Source: Crocinitomicaceae bacterium
GTDB taxonomy: Bacteria; Bacteroidota; Bacteroidia; Flavobacteriales_D; Crocinitomicaceae
NCBI GenBank assembly: GCA_022447585.1
Contig: JAKVAR010000006.1
Span: forward strand, 248,001-312,000
Reading direction: 5' to 3'
Length of the DNA stretch: 64,000 nucleotides
The number at the start of each line of letters is the position of its first letter. Within the stretch, counting starts at the first letter, position 1. Position numbers and translations under genes: made by a program. The notes under the pieces were generated by a model. That model worked only from the letters and a program-made list of their open reading frames with translations. It made no database searches and was not told the DNA's origin. Positions 8,659-17,603 of this stretch are shown here, one piece after another.

Positions 8659-9777
8659 TTAGGCTACATGTATGTATCGCATAACTTGGAAACATAGATT
8701 TGTAAAAAGTATTTTACTGTTTGCATTTCTTTCTATGTGGTAGTGAGCGTCGTTAAATGTTTTCATAAAATCAATGATATTATTTCCTGTAATAAACTTT
8801 GAGAAGTTCATGAGAAATTTATTTTCATCTTCAGATACTTTAATCAAATGGTCTTCAGTATAGTTTTTTAACATGCTCTGACGAAACATATGCAACGCAT
8901 ATTTTAAAAAGACTTTTTGATGCTCTTTACTTGTTGCCGCAATAGCTTCTGCCCAGCTCATCATTTCTAGCACACTCTTCTTATAGCAAACGCGCATTAA
9001 TTGAATAAAAAGCGTCTTGTTTTCATCTTGCTCAAGATGATCTCCTAAAAAATCAAACGCCTCAATTAAATCTCCATCAACCCTAGCAGCAAGGCTATCT
9101 GCGTTTGCCGTAGACATTTTTTTATCTGACCGAAAATAAACACTCATTTCGTCCATTTCTATTCTGGGTATATTTACGACCTGGGTTCTAGACAGAATAG
9201 TTTGCAACATGTTTTCAGAAGACTCAGCGATGAGAATAAACAATGTTTTTGCCGGCGGTTCTTCCAGAATTTTCAACAACTTATTCGCACAAGTTACATT
9301 CATTTCTTCTGGCATCCACATCATCATAACTTTATAACCACCCTCATATGACCTCAACGATAATTTTTTGATTATTTCTTGACTCTCGTCTTTGCTTATA
9401 ATCGGCTTACGTTCCTTGATATCAATTTTTTTAATCCATGTATTCAGGTCAAAATAAGGTGTTTCCTGAAGTTGCTCTCTCCACTCCGGTAAAATACGAT
9501 CTGACGTTTTACTGATAGCCTGAACAGATGGGAAAGAAAAATGTAAATCGGGGTGTTGATACGTTTCGACTTTTCGGCAAGATGCACATTCACCACAACT
9601 ATCTTCCGCCTGCCTGTTTTCACAAAATAAATATTGGACAAATGCCAATGCTAAAGGCAATCCTCCATACCCAGGTTTACCCAAAAAAATTTGCGCATGG
9701 CTTACCTTCTCATGATTGATTTCATTAATCAAATGAGTTTTAAGGTTTCTCTGACCGATTACTTTTGAAAAAAGCAT
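8659..9777 (-). CDS. holB: DNA polymerase III subunit delta'
   Basis: A 372-residue AAA+ clamp-loader subunit. The N-terminal region contains IGQRNLKTHL and SHAQIFLGKPGYGG; the Walker A Lys-Thr/Ser is lost, as expected for delta', which does not hydrolyse ATP. Four cysteines (C52, C61, C64, C67) form the zinc module seen in delta' and gamma/tau. The segment CANKLLKILEEPP is a clear signature, and the SRTQVV sensor region follows. It functions in loading the replication clamp. It is first in the cluster holB-ricT-gldH. A TACTTTTG promoter motif sits four bases before the ATG. Confidence 0.95.
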   Translation of the reverse strand: MLFSKVIGQRNLKTHLINEINHEKVSHAQIFLGKPGYGGLPLALAFVQYLFCENRQAEDSCGECASCRKVETYQHPDLHFSFPSVQAISKTSDRILPEWREQLQETPYFDLNTWIKKIDIKERKPIISKDESQEIIKKLSLRSYEGGYKVMMMWMPEEMNVTCANKLLKILEEPPAKTLFILIAESSENMLQTILSRTQVVNIPRIEMDEMSVYFRSDKKMSTANADSLAARVDGDLIEAFDFLGDHLEQDENKTLFIQLMRVCYKKSVLEMMSWAEAIAATSKEHQKVFLKYALHMFRQSMLKNYTEDHLIKVSEDENKFLMNFSKFITGNNIIDFMKTFNDAHYHIERNANSKILFTNLCFQVMRYIHVA

Positions 9778-9781
9778 AACA

Positions 9782-9789
9782 CAAAAGTA
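9782..9789 (-). promoter_or_regulatory. Promoter -7 element (TACTTTTG) of holB
   Basis: On the minus strand TACTTTTG is a perfect TAnnTTTG match, followed by TGTT and then the ATG at 9777. The four-base spacing suggests a leaderless or nearly leaderless mRNA. Confidence 0.45.
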
Positions 9790-9873
9790 CTCGAAAATTT
9801 GGACTTATTTTTGCTTGTAAGAGTCGTTCAAATATGAATTCGTTATATTTAGAGTTCAATAATTCAAAGAAAA

Positions 9874-11157
9874 ATGAAAAAGGTTTACGTATTAGTTTCA
9901 ATAGTATTGGCTTCTTTTGGTTCATTTGCTAGTCAAGCAGGATCAATAATATCAATAGATAATGTCGCTAAAGAAGGTGTTGGAGTAACTGTTTCCGTTA
10001 AAAACGGTGAAACACCGGTAAAAGGCGCCTTAGTAAAAATAGTTGCAGAACGCATGGTTATCGGCGCTGCAACAACAGATGAGAGTGGTAATGCCACTAT
10101 TAACATTGAAAACTATGGTAGACAAACAGTATCCGTTGAAGTATACCATACACTTTATAAGTCAGCAAAACTTACAGCTTTACAACTTGAAAACGGAAAA
10201 ACATACTCTGTTTCAATGGTTCAAAAAGGCGAGAATGTTAAAGAAAGTAGTGAAGCAGCATTAGTTAAAACACAGGAAAAGATAGATAGAGAAGTTGCTG
10301 ACGCTGAAGAAGCGGCTAAACGCAAAGAAGAAGCCTTAAAAAGACAAGAAGAACATCGTAAAGAAAAGGAAGAAATTGATGCTTTAGCTGAGGCAAGTCG
10401 CAAAGAAACCGAACAGGCCAAAAAAGAGACAGAAGAAGCGGCTATGGTTGCGGAAGAGTTTAAAAACGAAGCTGATCAAATGTCAGAAGAAAGACGTAAA
10501 GAGCTTGAGGATCAAGTTAAAGAACGTGAAGCTGCCGCAAAGCAAAGAGAAGAAGAAGCTAAAAAGCGTAATGAAGAGTTAAAAGCAGTAAGCGGCTCAT
10601 TAGAAAGCGCAAAAAAAGAAGAAGAGGCTGCGAAAAAAGCTGCTTCAAAAGCACAAAAACTGCAAGAACAAGAAATTAAAGAGGCTGAAAAAGCAGCCAA
10701 AGCAAAAGAAGCCGCTATAAAAGAAGAAAAAGAGAAGGCGAAAGAAGCAACAAAATTAGCTGAAAGCGAAGCAAAAGCCGAAGAGAAGAAAGAAAAAGCA
10801 GAAGCTGCAGCGAAAAAAGAGGCTGAAAAAGCAGCAAAAGAAGCAGAGAAAGAAGCGAAAGAGGCTGAGAAAGAAGCGAAAGAAGCTGAAAAAGAAATAA
10901 AGGCAGCTGAAAAAGCCACACAAGAAGCCGCAAAAAACCAAGCAAAACTGGATAAACTAGATGCGACTCAAGATAAACTTGACAACGCCCGTAGAAAACT
11001 TGAAACTGAACAGAAGAAACTCGATCGTAAAGTTAAAAAAGGCGGAAACTTCGAAAAGTTGAAAGCAAAACAAAATAAATTAGATCAAGAACATGCAAAA
11101 CTTGATGTACAACAATCTAAAATTGATTTAAAACGTAAAAAATTGCTTAAAAAATAA
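9874..11157 (+). CDS. Secreted long coiled-coil protein rich in Ala, Glu and Lys
   Basis: A 427-residue protein with a signal peptide (about 1-20, ending FASQA), a small beta domain (about 25-115, with VTVSVKNGETPVKGALVKIV and TTDESGNATINI, resembling a carboxypeptidase-regulatory or SdrB-like fold), and then about 300 residues of highly charged helix made of KEA-type repeats (AEKEAKEAEKEAKEAEKE), predicted to be a long coiled coil or single alpha helix. The last 80 residues repeat the heptad-like unit LDKLDATQDKLDNA and end in a basic tail. It resembles TolA-like or periplasm-spanning helices in composition only. The function is unknown. An intrinsic terminator follows. Confidence 0.8.
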   Translation: MKKVYVLVSIVLASFGSFASQAGSIISIDNVAKEGVGVTVSVKNGETPVKGALVKIVAERMVIGAATTDESGNATINIENYGRQTVSVEVYHTLYKSAKLTALQLENGKTYSVSMVQKGENVKESSEAALVKTQEKIDREVADAEEAAKRKEEALKRQEEHRKEKEEIDALAEASRKETEQAKKETEEAAMVAEEFKNEADQMSEERRKELEDQVKEREAAAKQREEEAKKRNEELKAVSGSLESAKKEEEAAKKAASKAQKLQEQEIKEAEKAAKAKEAAIKEEKEKAKEATKLAESEAKAEEKKEKAEAAAKKEAEKAAKEAEKEAKEAEKEAKEAEKEIKAAEKATQEAAKNQAKLDKLDATQDKLDNARRKLETEQKKLDRKVKKGGNFEKLKAKQNKLDQEHAKLDVQQSKIDLKRKKLLKK

Positions 11158-11176
11158 AGTCAAATTGATACTTTTG

Positions 11177-11210
11177 AAAACGGTTGAAATTAATTCAGCC
11201 GTTTTTTTTT
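11177..11210 (+). terminator. Intrinsic terminator between the coiled-coil gene and the EamA gene
   Basis: A 12-bp stem (arms 11177-11188 and 11194-11205, one G-T pair) with loop ATTAA runs into a T tract (11202-11210). It starts about 20 bases after the upstream stop codon. The T tract ends only five bases before the likely ATG of the EamA gene. Confidence 0.85.
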
Positions 11211-11215
11211 ATTCT

Positions 11216-12133
11216 ATGCTGTCCAAATTCAAATATCAAATATTACTTCACCTCATTATTATTATGTGGGGTTTTACAGGAATTTTAGGAAAGTTAATAC
11301 ATCTAGAAGCTTTCATTATTGTTTGGTACCGTGTTTTTATTGCATTTATAGCGTTAGGAATTGGTATGTTTATACTAAGAAAACCCTTCAAGGTAAGGTC
11401 TAGAAAGCAACTCTTAAAAATTGCTTTTGTGGGGATTCTAGTAGGACTGCATTGGATTACTTTTTACATGTCAATTCAGTTATCAACAGCATCATTAGGT
11501 ATTCTTTGTTTATCAACAACTACAGTGCATGTAGCTTGGTTAGAACCAATAATAATGAAACGACGAATATCCTGGTTAGAAATTATTTTAAGCCTAATTG
11601 TTGTTTATGGTATTTACTTTGTTTCGGGAGATTTTAACGCAAACGAAACAAAAGCACTAGTCTATGGATTAATATCAGCATTTTTCGCTGCGGCTTTCGC
11701 AGTTTCAAACACAAAACTAGCCGAAGATTCTACTCCTGCACAAATTTCTTTGTATGAGATGGTTTCAGCGTTTATTTTCATAACAATAGTCTTATTGTTT
11801 CAGGGACGTATTGATTTGACAATTTTAAAAATGTCCCAGAGTGACTTCCTTTGGCTTCTTTTCCTTGGAATTCTGTGCACTTCGTTCGCATTTTTAGCAA
11901 TAATTGAAATAATGAAAAAACTCGGAGCATTTACCGTTTCGTTAAGCATCAATTTAGAACCCGTTTATACGATTTTATTGGCGATATTTATTTTGAAAGA
12001 GAACGAATTACTTGGTACAAATTTCTATGTTGGTTCCATTATTATCATAGCAGTTGTTGTTGCAAATGCAGTAATAAAATCAATTGAAAAAAGACGTTTA
12101 AAAAAAGCAGGAAATCAAGTTATAACTTCCTAA
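11216..12133 (+). CDS. EamA/DMT family transporter
   Basis: A drug/metabolite-transporter superfamily permease of about 305 residues. I choose the ATG at 11216 because the open frame upstream (from 11165) would translate through a terminator hairpin. Ten hydrophobic segments are visible in two EamA halves; the first contains MWGFTGILGKLI, a typical EamA start, and the second half shows FAVSNTKLAE and the conserved GAFTVSLSINLEPVYTILLAI segment. It exports or imports small metabolites, substrate unknown. No promoter is obvious between the terminator and the ATG, so expression may rely on a promoter upstream or on read-through. Confidence 0.88.
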   Translation: MLSKFKYQILLHLIIIMWGFTGILGKLIHLEAFIIVWYRVFIAFIALGIGMFILRKPFKVRSRKQLLKIAFVGILVGLHWITFYMSIQLSTASLGILCLSTTTVHVAWLEPIIMKRRISWLEIILSLIVVYGIYFVSGDFNANETKALVYGLISAFFAAAFAVSNTKLAEDSTPAQISLYEMVSAFIFITIVLLFQGRIDLTILKMSQSDFLWLLFLGILCTSFAFLAIIEIMKKLGAFTVSLSINLEPVYTILLAIFILKENELLGTNFYVGSIIIIAVVVANAVIKSIEKRRLKKAGNQVITS

Positions 12134-12138
12134 ATTTC

Positions 12139-12160
12139 AAGTAATCGTAAAAGATTACTT
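12139..12160. repeat. Perfect inverted repeat downstream of the EamA gene
   Basis: AAGTAATC and GATTACTT (8-bp arms) flank a six-base loop, six bases after the EamA stop. There is no T run, so it is a weak terminator or an operator for the usp gene that follows. Confidence 0.4.
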
Positions 12161-12190
12161 AACCATAAAGTATACCTTTTTCTTTATTGC

Positions 12191-12198
12191 TATATTTG
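12191..12198 (+). promoter_or_regulatory. Promoter -7 element (TATATTTG) of the universal stress gene
   Basis: TATATTTG matches TAnnTTTG and ends 31 bases before the ATG at 12230. No good TTTG is seen 19-21 bases upstream. Confidence 0.5.
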
Positions 12199-12229
12199 TA
12201 TTCCTGTTTAAAACCAGAAACACCTAATT

Positions 12230-13051
12230 ATGAAAACTAAAAACTTTATTGTCCCTCATGACTTTACTGCAGTGTCTAATATAGCACTTGAGCATGCAAT
12301 TGCAACAGCAACACCTCTAAATGCAGAAATTTATTTATTACACGTAGTAGCCAAGAACAAAGATATTAGTGATGCGGAGGAAAAATTGAACGATGTAATC
12401 TCAGGATTTGAAACAACTGTTAAAGTAATTCCATCTGTTCGTGTTGGAAATATTTTTGAAGACATTGGAGACTTCGCAGCAGAACATCATGCCGAATTAA
12501 TTTTCATGGGAACTCATGGAACTCATGGTTGGCAGCACTTAACAGGAATGAATGCGTTAAAAGTAATTACTCATTCCTCTGTACCTTTCGTTGTTGTTCA
12601 GGAAAAAACGGCAAAAGATACAGGTTATGATGATATTGTTGTTCCTTTAGATTTAAACAAAGAAACAAAGCAAAAACTAGCTATCGTTGCAAACATTGCG
12701 CGTTATTTTAATTCTAAAGTTCATGTAATTACACCGGAAGAGTCTGATGAATTCTTAAGACATCAAGTAAAAGGAAACATCCAATTCGCTCAGAAATACT
12801 TTGCAGAAAGAGATATTCAAGTTACAACTACAATTGTACCAAGCAGTGGGTTTGATAAAGAGGTTGTCAAGCATGCTGTTAATATAGATGCAGATTTAAT
12901 TGCTATTATGAATTTGAATAAGAATAACTTGTTAGGTGTATTAACAGCAACACACGAAGAGTATATAATTACTAACGATGCACAAATACCAGCCTTGATA
13001 ATGAACCCTATAGAAGGTGTAAATACTTTATCTGTTGATTTTAACGGTTAA
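12230..13051 (+). CDS. Tandem universal stress protein (two UspA domains)
   Basis: A 273-residue cytoplasmic protein with two UspA-like domains (about 1-140 and 145-270). The first begins NFIVPHDFTAVSNIALEHA and has IFMGTHGTHGWQHLTGMNA followed by VIT-S-VPFVVV, the usual ATP-binding-loop region, although the classical G-2x-G-9x-G-S/T motif is only partly kept. The second begins DIVVPLDLNKETKQKLAI and its loop is degenerate (AIMNLNKNN). Such proteins bind nucleotides and are induced by stress. It is monocistronic, with a promoter motif upstream and a strong bidirectional terminator downstream. Confidence 0.88.
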   Translation: MKTKNFIVPHDFTAVSNIALEHAIATATPLNAEIYLLHVVAKNKDISDAEEKLNDVISGFETTVKVIPSVRVGNIFEDIGDFAAEHHAELIFMGTHGTHGWQHLTGMNALKVITHSSVPFVVVQEKTAKDTGYDDIVVPLDLNKETKQKLAIVANIARYFNSKVHVITPEESDEFLRHQVKGNIQFAQKYFAERDIQVTTTIVPSSGFDKEVVKHAVNIDADLIAIMNLNKNNLLGVLTATHEEYIITNDAQIPALIMNPIEGVNTLSVDFNG

Positions 13052-13063
13052 CGAAAAACTAGC

Positions 13064-13106
13064 GATATTAAAAAAGCGCACTTTATAAGTGCGCTTTTTT
13101 AATATC
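13064..13106. terminator. Bidirectional terminator between the usp gene and the cyclase gene
   Basis: A perfect 20-bp palindromic stem (arms 13064-13083 and 13087-13106) with a three-base TAT loop. The GC-rich core GCGCAC is flanked by A6 and T6, so it works in both directions for the two convergent genes. The last base overlaps the stop codon of the cyclase gene. Confidence 0.9.
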
Positions 13107-16100
13107 TAATAATCGTCTTTTTCCAAACGATCGATTACTTCACGAAGATTTCGTTCCTTTTTCTTGTTACGTGTTTTCTTAGCTGTTTTTGTAAAATACT
13201 TATGTTTCTTTAAAAACTGAACTTGAATTTCATCCCACTGCCTATCCGTATCAATCTTACCATGTTGTTTTAACTCTTCGCGAAGTTTTGTTGCAATCTC
13301 ATGGAAGTCATCCCTTCCTAAATAATCAAGGTCAGCATCACAAATAATCTCTTCTAGCTTGTTCTTTGGTTTATGTGGAATCTCCGTTACATAAATCAAT
13401 TCTTTGATCTTAATAATATGCTCAGGTGTATAACCATATTTTGGTAGTATTTCGTCTGCTAAACGCGCTCCAATAACCTCATTATTGTCGTATTTTTCAA
13501 CAAAACCTGCATCGTGATAAGTGGCTGCTGATTTCAATAAAAATAATCCTTCGTCTGTAACGTTCTCCGCTAAAGCCAAACGCTCTACAGCTTGAACTAC
13601 ATCTTGAGTATGCGCTATACTATGATAAAATAAATTTTTAGACAACCTCGTTTCCAGCACCTTCATAATATATCGCTCCGCTTTGTAATAATTAATAGAG
13701 CTATAGTGATGTAGGTTTACAACTTGATTAAATTTTTCATTTGGTTTTATTCCCTCCCCTTTAATAGAGAGTTCTGGTTTAATGCGTTCAACAACATACA
13801 TGTCAATTAACCCTCTACTTTTAGTCTGGGCCTTTCCTTTAAATGCGCATTCAAAATACGGTTCAATTAACTCATACGTTTTTCCAGTAATCGTTACTTT
13901 ACCTGCTTCACCGAGCATTTCCATACGCTGAGCATGATTTACTGTAGCTCCCCAAACATCAAAAGCTAATCTTTCGGAACCAATAACACCCGCTGTTACT
14001 TCTCCTGTATTAATTCCAAGCCTTAGCTCCCAATACTCACGTCCGTTTGCTATAGCATCATTTTTACGCTTATTCATGTAAGCCTGTATTTGAATTGCTG
14101 CTAAGCAAGCGTCTATAGGGTTTGTATTATTACGAACAGGAACACCTCCTGCACACATATATGCATCCCCGATAGTTTTAATCTTTTCTAAATTATTACG
14201 AACAATTATTTCATCAAACTTAGTAAAGTAAACATCTAGTTTCTTTACAAGTTCGGAGGCAGGCATACGATCTGATATTTTAGTAAACCCAACAAAGTCT
14301 GTAAATATTACCGATACCGTTTTATAGGCTCTTGCTCTTGCTTTACCCCGTTTTTTCAATTCCTCTGCTGTAGAAGCTGGAATTACATTCTTTAATAGTT
14401 TTTCAGTTTTATCTTTTTCTTTTTGAAGAAGCTCTTGTTGAAGCAAGACATTATTTTTCTCTTCCTCTATCTTCACTTTTTGGCGTTCGATTTTTTTACT
14501 CTGTTTTTGTATTTCCTTTGTTCTATCACGAACTTTCATTTCCAAACGAACCTGCTCTCTTCTGGAAGCCTCTATTCTTTGACGGATAAATATTCTTACT
14601 GAAAATGCTAAAATTCCAGCCATTAATAACCAAAACCACCATTTTCCCCAAAACGGTGTTTCAATAATAATATTGAGAGTTGCAGGATAACTACTCCATG
14701 TACCATCAGCTGATCGAGCATAAACTTTTAAAGTATATGTTCCATATGATAATGCATTGAAATGAATCTGATTTGAAGAACCTAGATGAATTTCACCCTC
14801 ATCAGAACCTTCCAATAAATACTTATAATTGATTTTTTTTGGATTGCTTAAATCAGAAGACTGAAAAGCAACTGTAAAACTTCTTTGGCGATATGATAAA
14901 TTCAATTCATCAGTTTTAAAAATAGGCAAAATCAGAGGTGATCCTTTTTCATTTGGCTTTAACCAGTTACCATCTAATTTAAATTTAGAAAATGTAACAC
15001 TAATATCTTTTTTATTCGAATTAAGCTCTTCTGGTCTGAAGTAATTATATCCATAAATACCACCGAAATAGATAACTCCTTCTTTGGTTATCATATATGC
15101 ACCAAGATTAAACTCGTTACTCATTAAACCATCAGCCTCAGTAAAATTTTTGACTTTTTTAGTTTTTCTGTTAAAATTACAAACACCTTTATTAGTGCTT
15201 AACCAAAGCCCATCATTATCATCAGAAACTACTCCGTAAATTACATCATTTGGAAGCCCATTTGATTTGTTATAAACAGTAACTTTTTTCGTTTTTGAAT
15301 CCCAATGTAATAAGCCTGAACCCATTGTTCCCAACCAATAAGATTCTTCGTCTACTTGATTAATTGAAGTAATATATTCTGTAGAAGATTTTTCGATTAA
15401 GTGGTTGTCTTTAAAAGGTACTATTTCCAAACCTTTCTCTGCCTCAATAAGTATATTTAATCCTCCTACACTTGTCGTAAACCACATATTTCCGTTTAAA
15501 TCCTTATATACTAAACGACAAATTCCTTTCGAAATAGTGTGTTTTGGGTTTGCCGGGTTATGAATAAAAGGTTGAACCTTTTTAGTTTTAACATTATATA
15601 GAAATGCCCCCTTTTTGGAGGCCACCCAGAATAAGTCATCTTTCCAATATGAAATAGAATAAATACGATTAAATTCTTTGGTTTCAACCTTAGAAAAATC
15701 ATAACTATTTTTGGTTATATTCAATTCAAATAAACCATCTGCACACCCAACAAGCACTTTATTACTGTTAATATACTCTAATGCTAAAACAACTTGTTCT
15801 CCCGTAGCTTCTTTTGAAACTTTTTGTTTACGTTCAAATTGTCTAAACTCTCCTGACTTTAAATCCAATCGAGAAACAGCTTTATCTGTTCCAATAAATA
15901 TAGAATTAAACCCTTGTTCAAAACTCCAAACACTTGCAGTTGGAATTCCTCTTCTTAAATTACCACTTGGTCCGACACCTAAAATACCTCGGCTGGAAGG
16001 GTTGAAGCTCGAAAGTCCACGCTGAGAACCGATCCAAAAAGTACCAGACCCATCTTTAATTACTGTATTGAGTTCATTAAAAAGTAATGCTGATTTTTGA

Positions 16101-16978
16101 AAAATATCTTCGGTACTATGGTGAAAAAAACCTTTCTCATCCAGAATATACAAGCCACTTCCCTTTGTACATATTAACCAGCCAATACCTTGTTCATAAA
16201 ATAAGTCAGAAATATTTCTTAATCCAAATTTCTGATCTAAACCTAAAAATTTAGGTATTGTTTTTTTAGTAGAAACATTTAACTCAAAAACTCCTTGGTT
16301 GGAACCTATTAATATTCTATTTGATCCTTGAGAAATTAGAGTGTTAACTATAACTTGAGAAGGTTTCTTTCCTTTTATTTGAATATTTGAAGCCTTATTT
16401 TGATGTGTATTACAAAGAAAAAGACCCTTGTCGTCGGTAGAAACAACAAGAATACCCTTTGATGAAAACTCTAAGTTCTTTGTTTTTTTTGAAGGTATTA
16501 GAAAATTATAACTTTGAAATTTACTTTTCTTTGTATTAAACTTAAACACTCCTGATTCTGCTGTAGCAAGCCAAAGGTTACCTTCCTCATCTTCGGTAAT
16601 ATCCTGAATATGGTAAGCAGTACCTTTTTGAGTTGTAAATGTTTTAAAACGTTCAGATAGAAGGTCATACTTAGTTAAACCTTTACTTGTTCCAAACCAT
16701 AAATTTCCGTTGAAATCTTTATGTGAACAAATAATATACTCACTCTCTAAACCTTTTGTTTCATCCGAAGTAAAAATTTCAAACGATTTTCCATCATATC
16801 GATTTAATCCATCCTGCGTTCCAATCCAAAGTGCATTTAAATCATCCTGAATAATTGTTGTCGCCGAACTTTGCGAAAGTCCATCATTGATTGTATAATT
16901 TCTAAATCGATAATTGATTTGTGCATAACTATCTAAAGAAAGCAGTATTATAATTATGTATATCAGATACTTATGCAC
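13106..16978 (-). CDS. Beta-propeller sensor / Y_Y_Y / class III adenylate cyclase / HD fusion protein
   Basis: A 1290-residue protein. Residues 1-20 are a signal peptide. About 25-660 hold repeated two-component-regulator propeller units (LWIGTQDGLNRYDG, LWFGTSKGLTKYD). About 690-770 is a Y_Y_Y domain, then a Trp-rich membrane segment (about 780-797), a coiled coil (800-870), and a class III cyclase domain (about 885-1070) with both metal Asp (FTDFVGF and GDAYM), Lys before that motif and FDVWG, which suit adenine, and the NHAQRM Asn/Arg pair. The C-terminus (about 1115-1250) is an HD domain (AHTQ, YHDAGF, DADLDYLGR). It probably converts a periplasmic signal to cAMP; the HD part may hydrolyse a nucleotide. 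Confidence 0.9.
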   Translation of the reverse strand: MHKYLIYIIIILLSLDSYAQINYRFRNYTINDGLSQSSATTIIQDDLNALWIGTQDGLNRYDGKSFEIFTSDETKGLESEYIICSHKDFNGNLWFGTSKGLTKYDLLSERFKTFTTQKGTAYHIQDITEDEEGNLWLATAESGVFKFNTKKSKFQSYNFLIPSKKTKNLEFSSKGILVVSTDDKGLFLCNTHQNKASNIQIKGKKPSQVIVNTLISQGSNRILIGSNQGVFELNVSTKKTIPKFLGLDQKFGLRNISDLFYEQGIGWLICTKGSGLYILDEKGFFHHSTEDIFQKSALLFNELNTVIKDGSGTFWIGSQRGLSSFNPSSRGILGVGPSGNLRRGIPTASVWSFEQGFNSIFIGTDKAVSRLDLKSGEFRQFERKQKVSKEATGEQVVLALEYINSNKVLVGCADGLFELNITKNSYDFSKVETKEFNRIYSISYWKDDLFWVASKKGAFLYNVKTKKVQPFIHNPANPKHTISKGICRLVYKDLNGNMWFTTSVGGLNILIEAEKGLEIVPFKDNHLIEKSSTEYITSINQVDEESYWLGTMGSGLLHWDSKTKKVTVYNKSNGLPNDVIYGVVSDDNDGLWLSTNKGVCNFNRKTKKVKNFTEADGLMSNEFNLGAYMITKEGVIYFGGIYGYNYFRPEELNSNKKDISVTFSKFKLDGNWLKPNEKGSPLILPIFKTDELNLSYRQRSFTVAFQSSDLSNPKKINYKYLLEGSDEGEIHLGSSNQIHFNALSYGTYTLKVYARSADGTWSSYPATLNIIIETPFWGKWWFWLLMAGILAFSVRIFIRQRIEASRREQVRLEMKVRDRTKEIQKQSKKIERQKVKIEEEKNNVLLQQELLQKEKDKTEKLLKNVIPASTAEELKKRGKARARAYKTVSVIFTDFVGFTKISDRMPASELVKKLDVYFTKFDEIIVRNNLEKIKTIGDAYMCAGGVPVRNNTNPIDACLAAIQIQAYMNKRKNDAIANGREYWELRLGINTGEVTAGVIGSERLAFDVWGATVNHAQRMEMLGEAGKVTITGKTYELIEPYFECAFKGKAQTKSRGLIDMYVVERIKPELSIKGEGIKPNEKFNQVVNLHHYSSINYYKAERYIMKVLETRLSKNLFYHSIAHTQDVVQAVERLALAENVTDEGLFLLKSAATYHDAGFVEKYDNNEVIGARLADEILPKYGYTPEHIIKIKELIYVTEIPHKPKNKLEEIICDADLDYLGRDDFHEIATKLREELKQHGKIDTDRQWDEIQVQFLKKHKYFTKTAKKTRNKKKERNLREVIDRLEKDDY

Positions 16979-16998
16979 AAATACGTTTGACTACTTTA

Positions 16999-17523
16999 TT
17001 ACATTCCTGGTAAAGTACCGCTTGATGGTTCAGCTTGAATTGAAGAGTTTTCTAAATCTCTATCGAACAGATAAAGACCTGCATTATCTCCTCCAATCAA
17101 TTTAATTTTATCTAAAATTGTTCTTGCTAATGCTTCTTCTTCTAATTGCTCAGAAACGTACCATTGAATAAAGTTGTGCGTAGTATAATCTTTTTCTTGA
17201 AGACAAACATCAACTAAATTATTAATGCTGTCAGTTACTCTAAGTTCATGCTCTAGTAACAATTGAAATACGTTTTCTAAGGTTTTAAACTCCTTAGCAG
17301 GACAATCCAATCCTGGAACAACAGCCGTTCCACCTCTTTCATTTACAAACTTCACCAATTTTAGCATGTGAAATCTCTCTTCATCCGAGTGCGTATATAA
17401 GAACTTTGCAGTACCGTTTAACCCTTGGGTTTCAGCCCAAGAGGCCATCGCTAAATAAAATTGAGATGATGATGCTTCTTTTTCAATTTGATCATTCAAT
17501 GCGTTTTCTACTCTTTTATTCAT
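16999..17523 (-). CDS. ftnA: Ferritin
   Basis: A 174-residue non-haem ferritin that stores iron in the cytoplasm. Ferroxidase-site residues are visible: E in QIEKEASSSQFYLAMASW, the E..H pair in HSDEERFHMLKLV, then E in LLEHELRVTDSI, and Q/E in WYVSEQLEEEALARTILDKIKLIG. The length is typical. The stop lies 20 bases after the start of the cyclase gene on the same strand, but co-transcription is not certain. It is divergent from rnr. Confidence 0.95.
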   Translation of the reverse strand: MNKRVENALNDQIEKEASSSQFYLAMASWAETQGLNGTAKFLYTHSDEERFHMLKLVKFVNERGGTAVVPGLDCPAKEFKTLENVFQLLLEHELRVTDSINNLVDVCLQEKDYTTHNFIQWYVSEQLEEEALARTILDKIKLIGGDNAGLYLFDRDLENSSIQAEPSSGTLPGM

Positions 17524-17603
17524 ATCACTGTTTTTTTATAAAGTTACGATTATCAGTAGAATTCTTTTAATTTTTTAAAAAATATAAGCTTAACTTAGCA
17601 TTA

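Noticed and set aside
8659-9777. Lost Walker A Lys in HolB
   Set aside because: Normal for delta' subunits, which do not hydrolyse ATP.
10512-10945. Several long minus-strand open frames inside the coiled-coil gene
   Set aside because: They mirror the biased Glu/Lys/Ala codons of the real gene; products are Ser/Phe or Leu repeats with no domain or start context.
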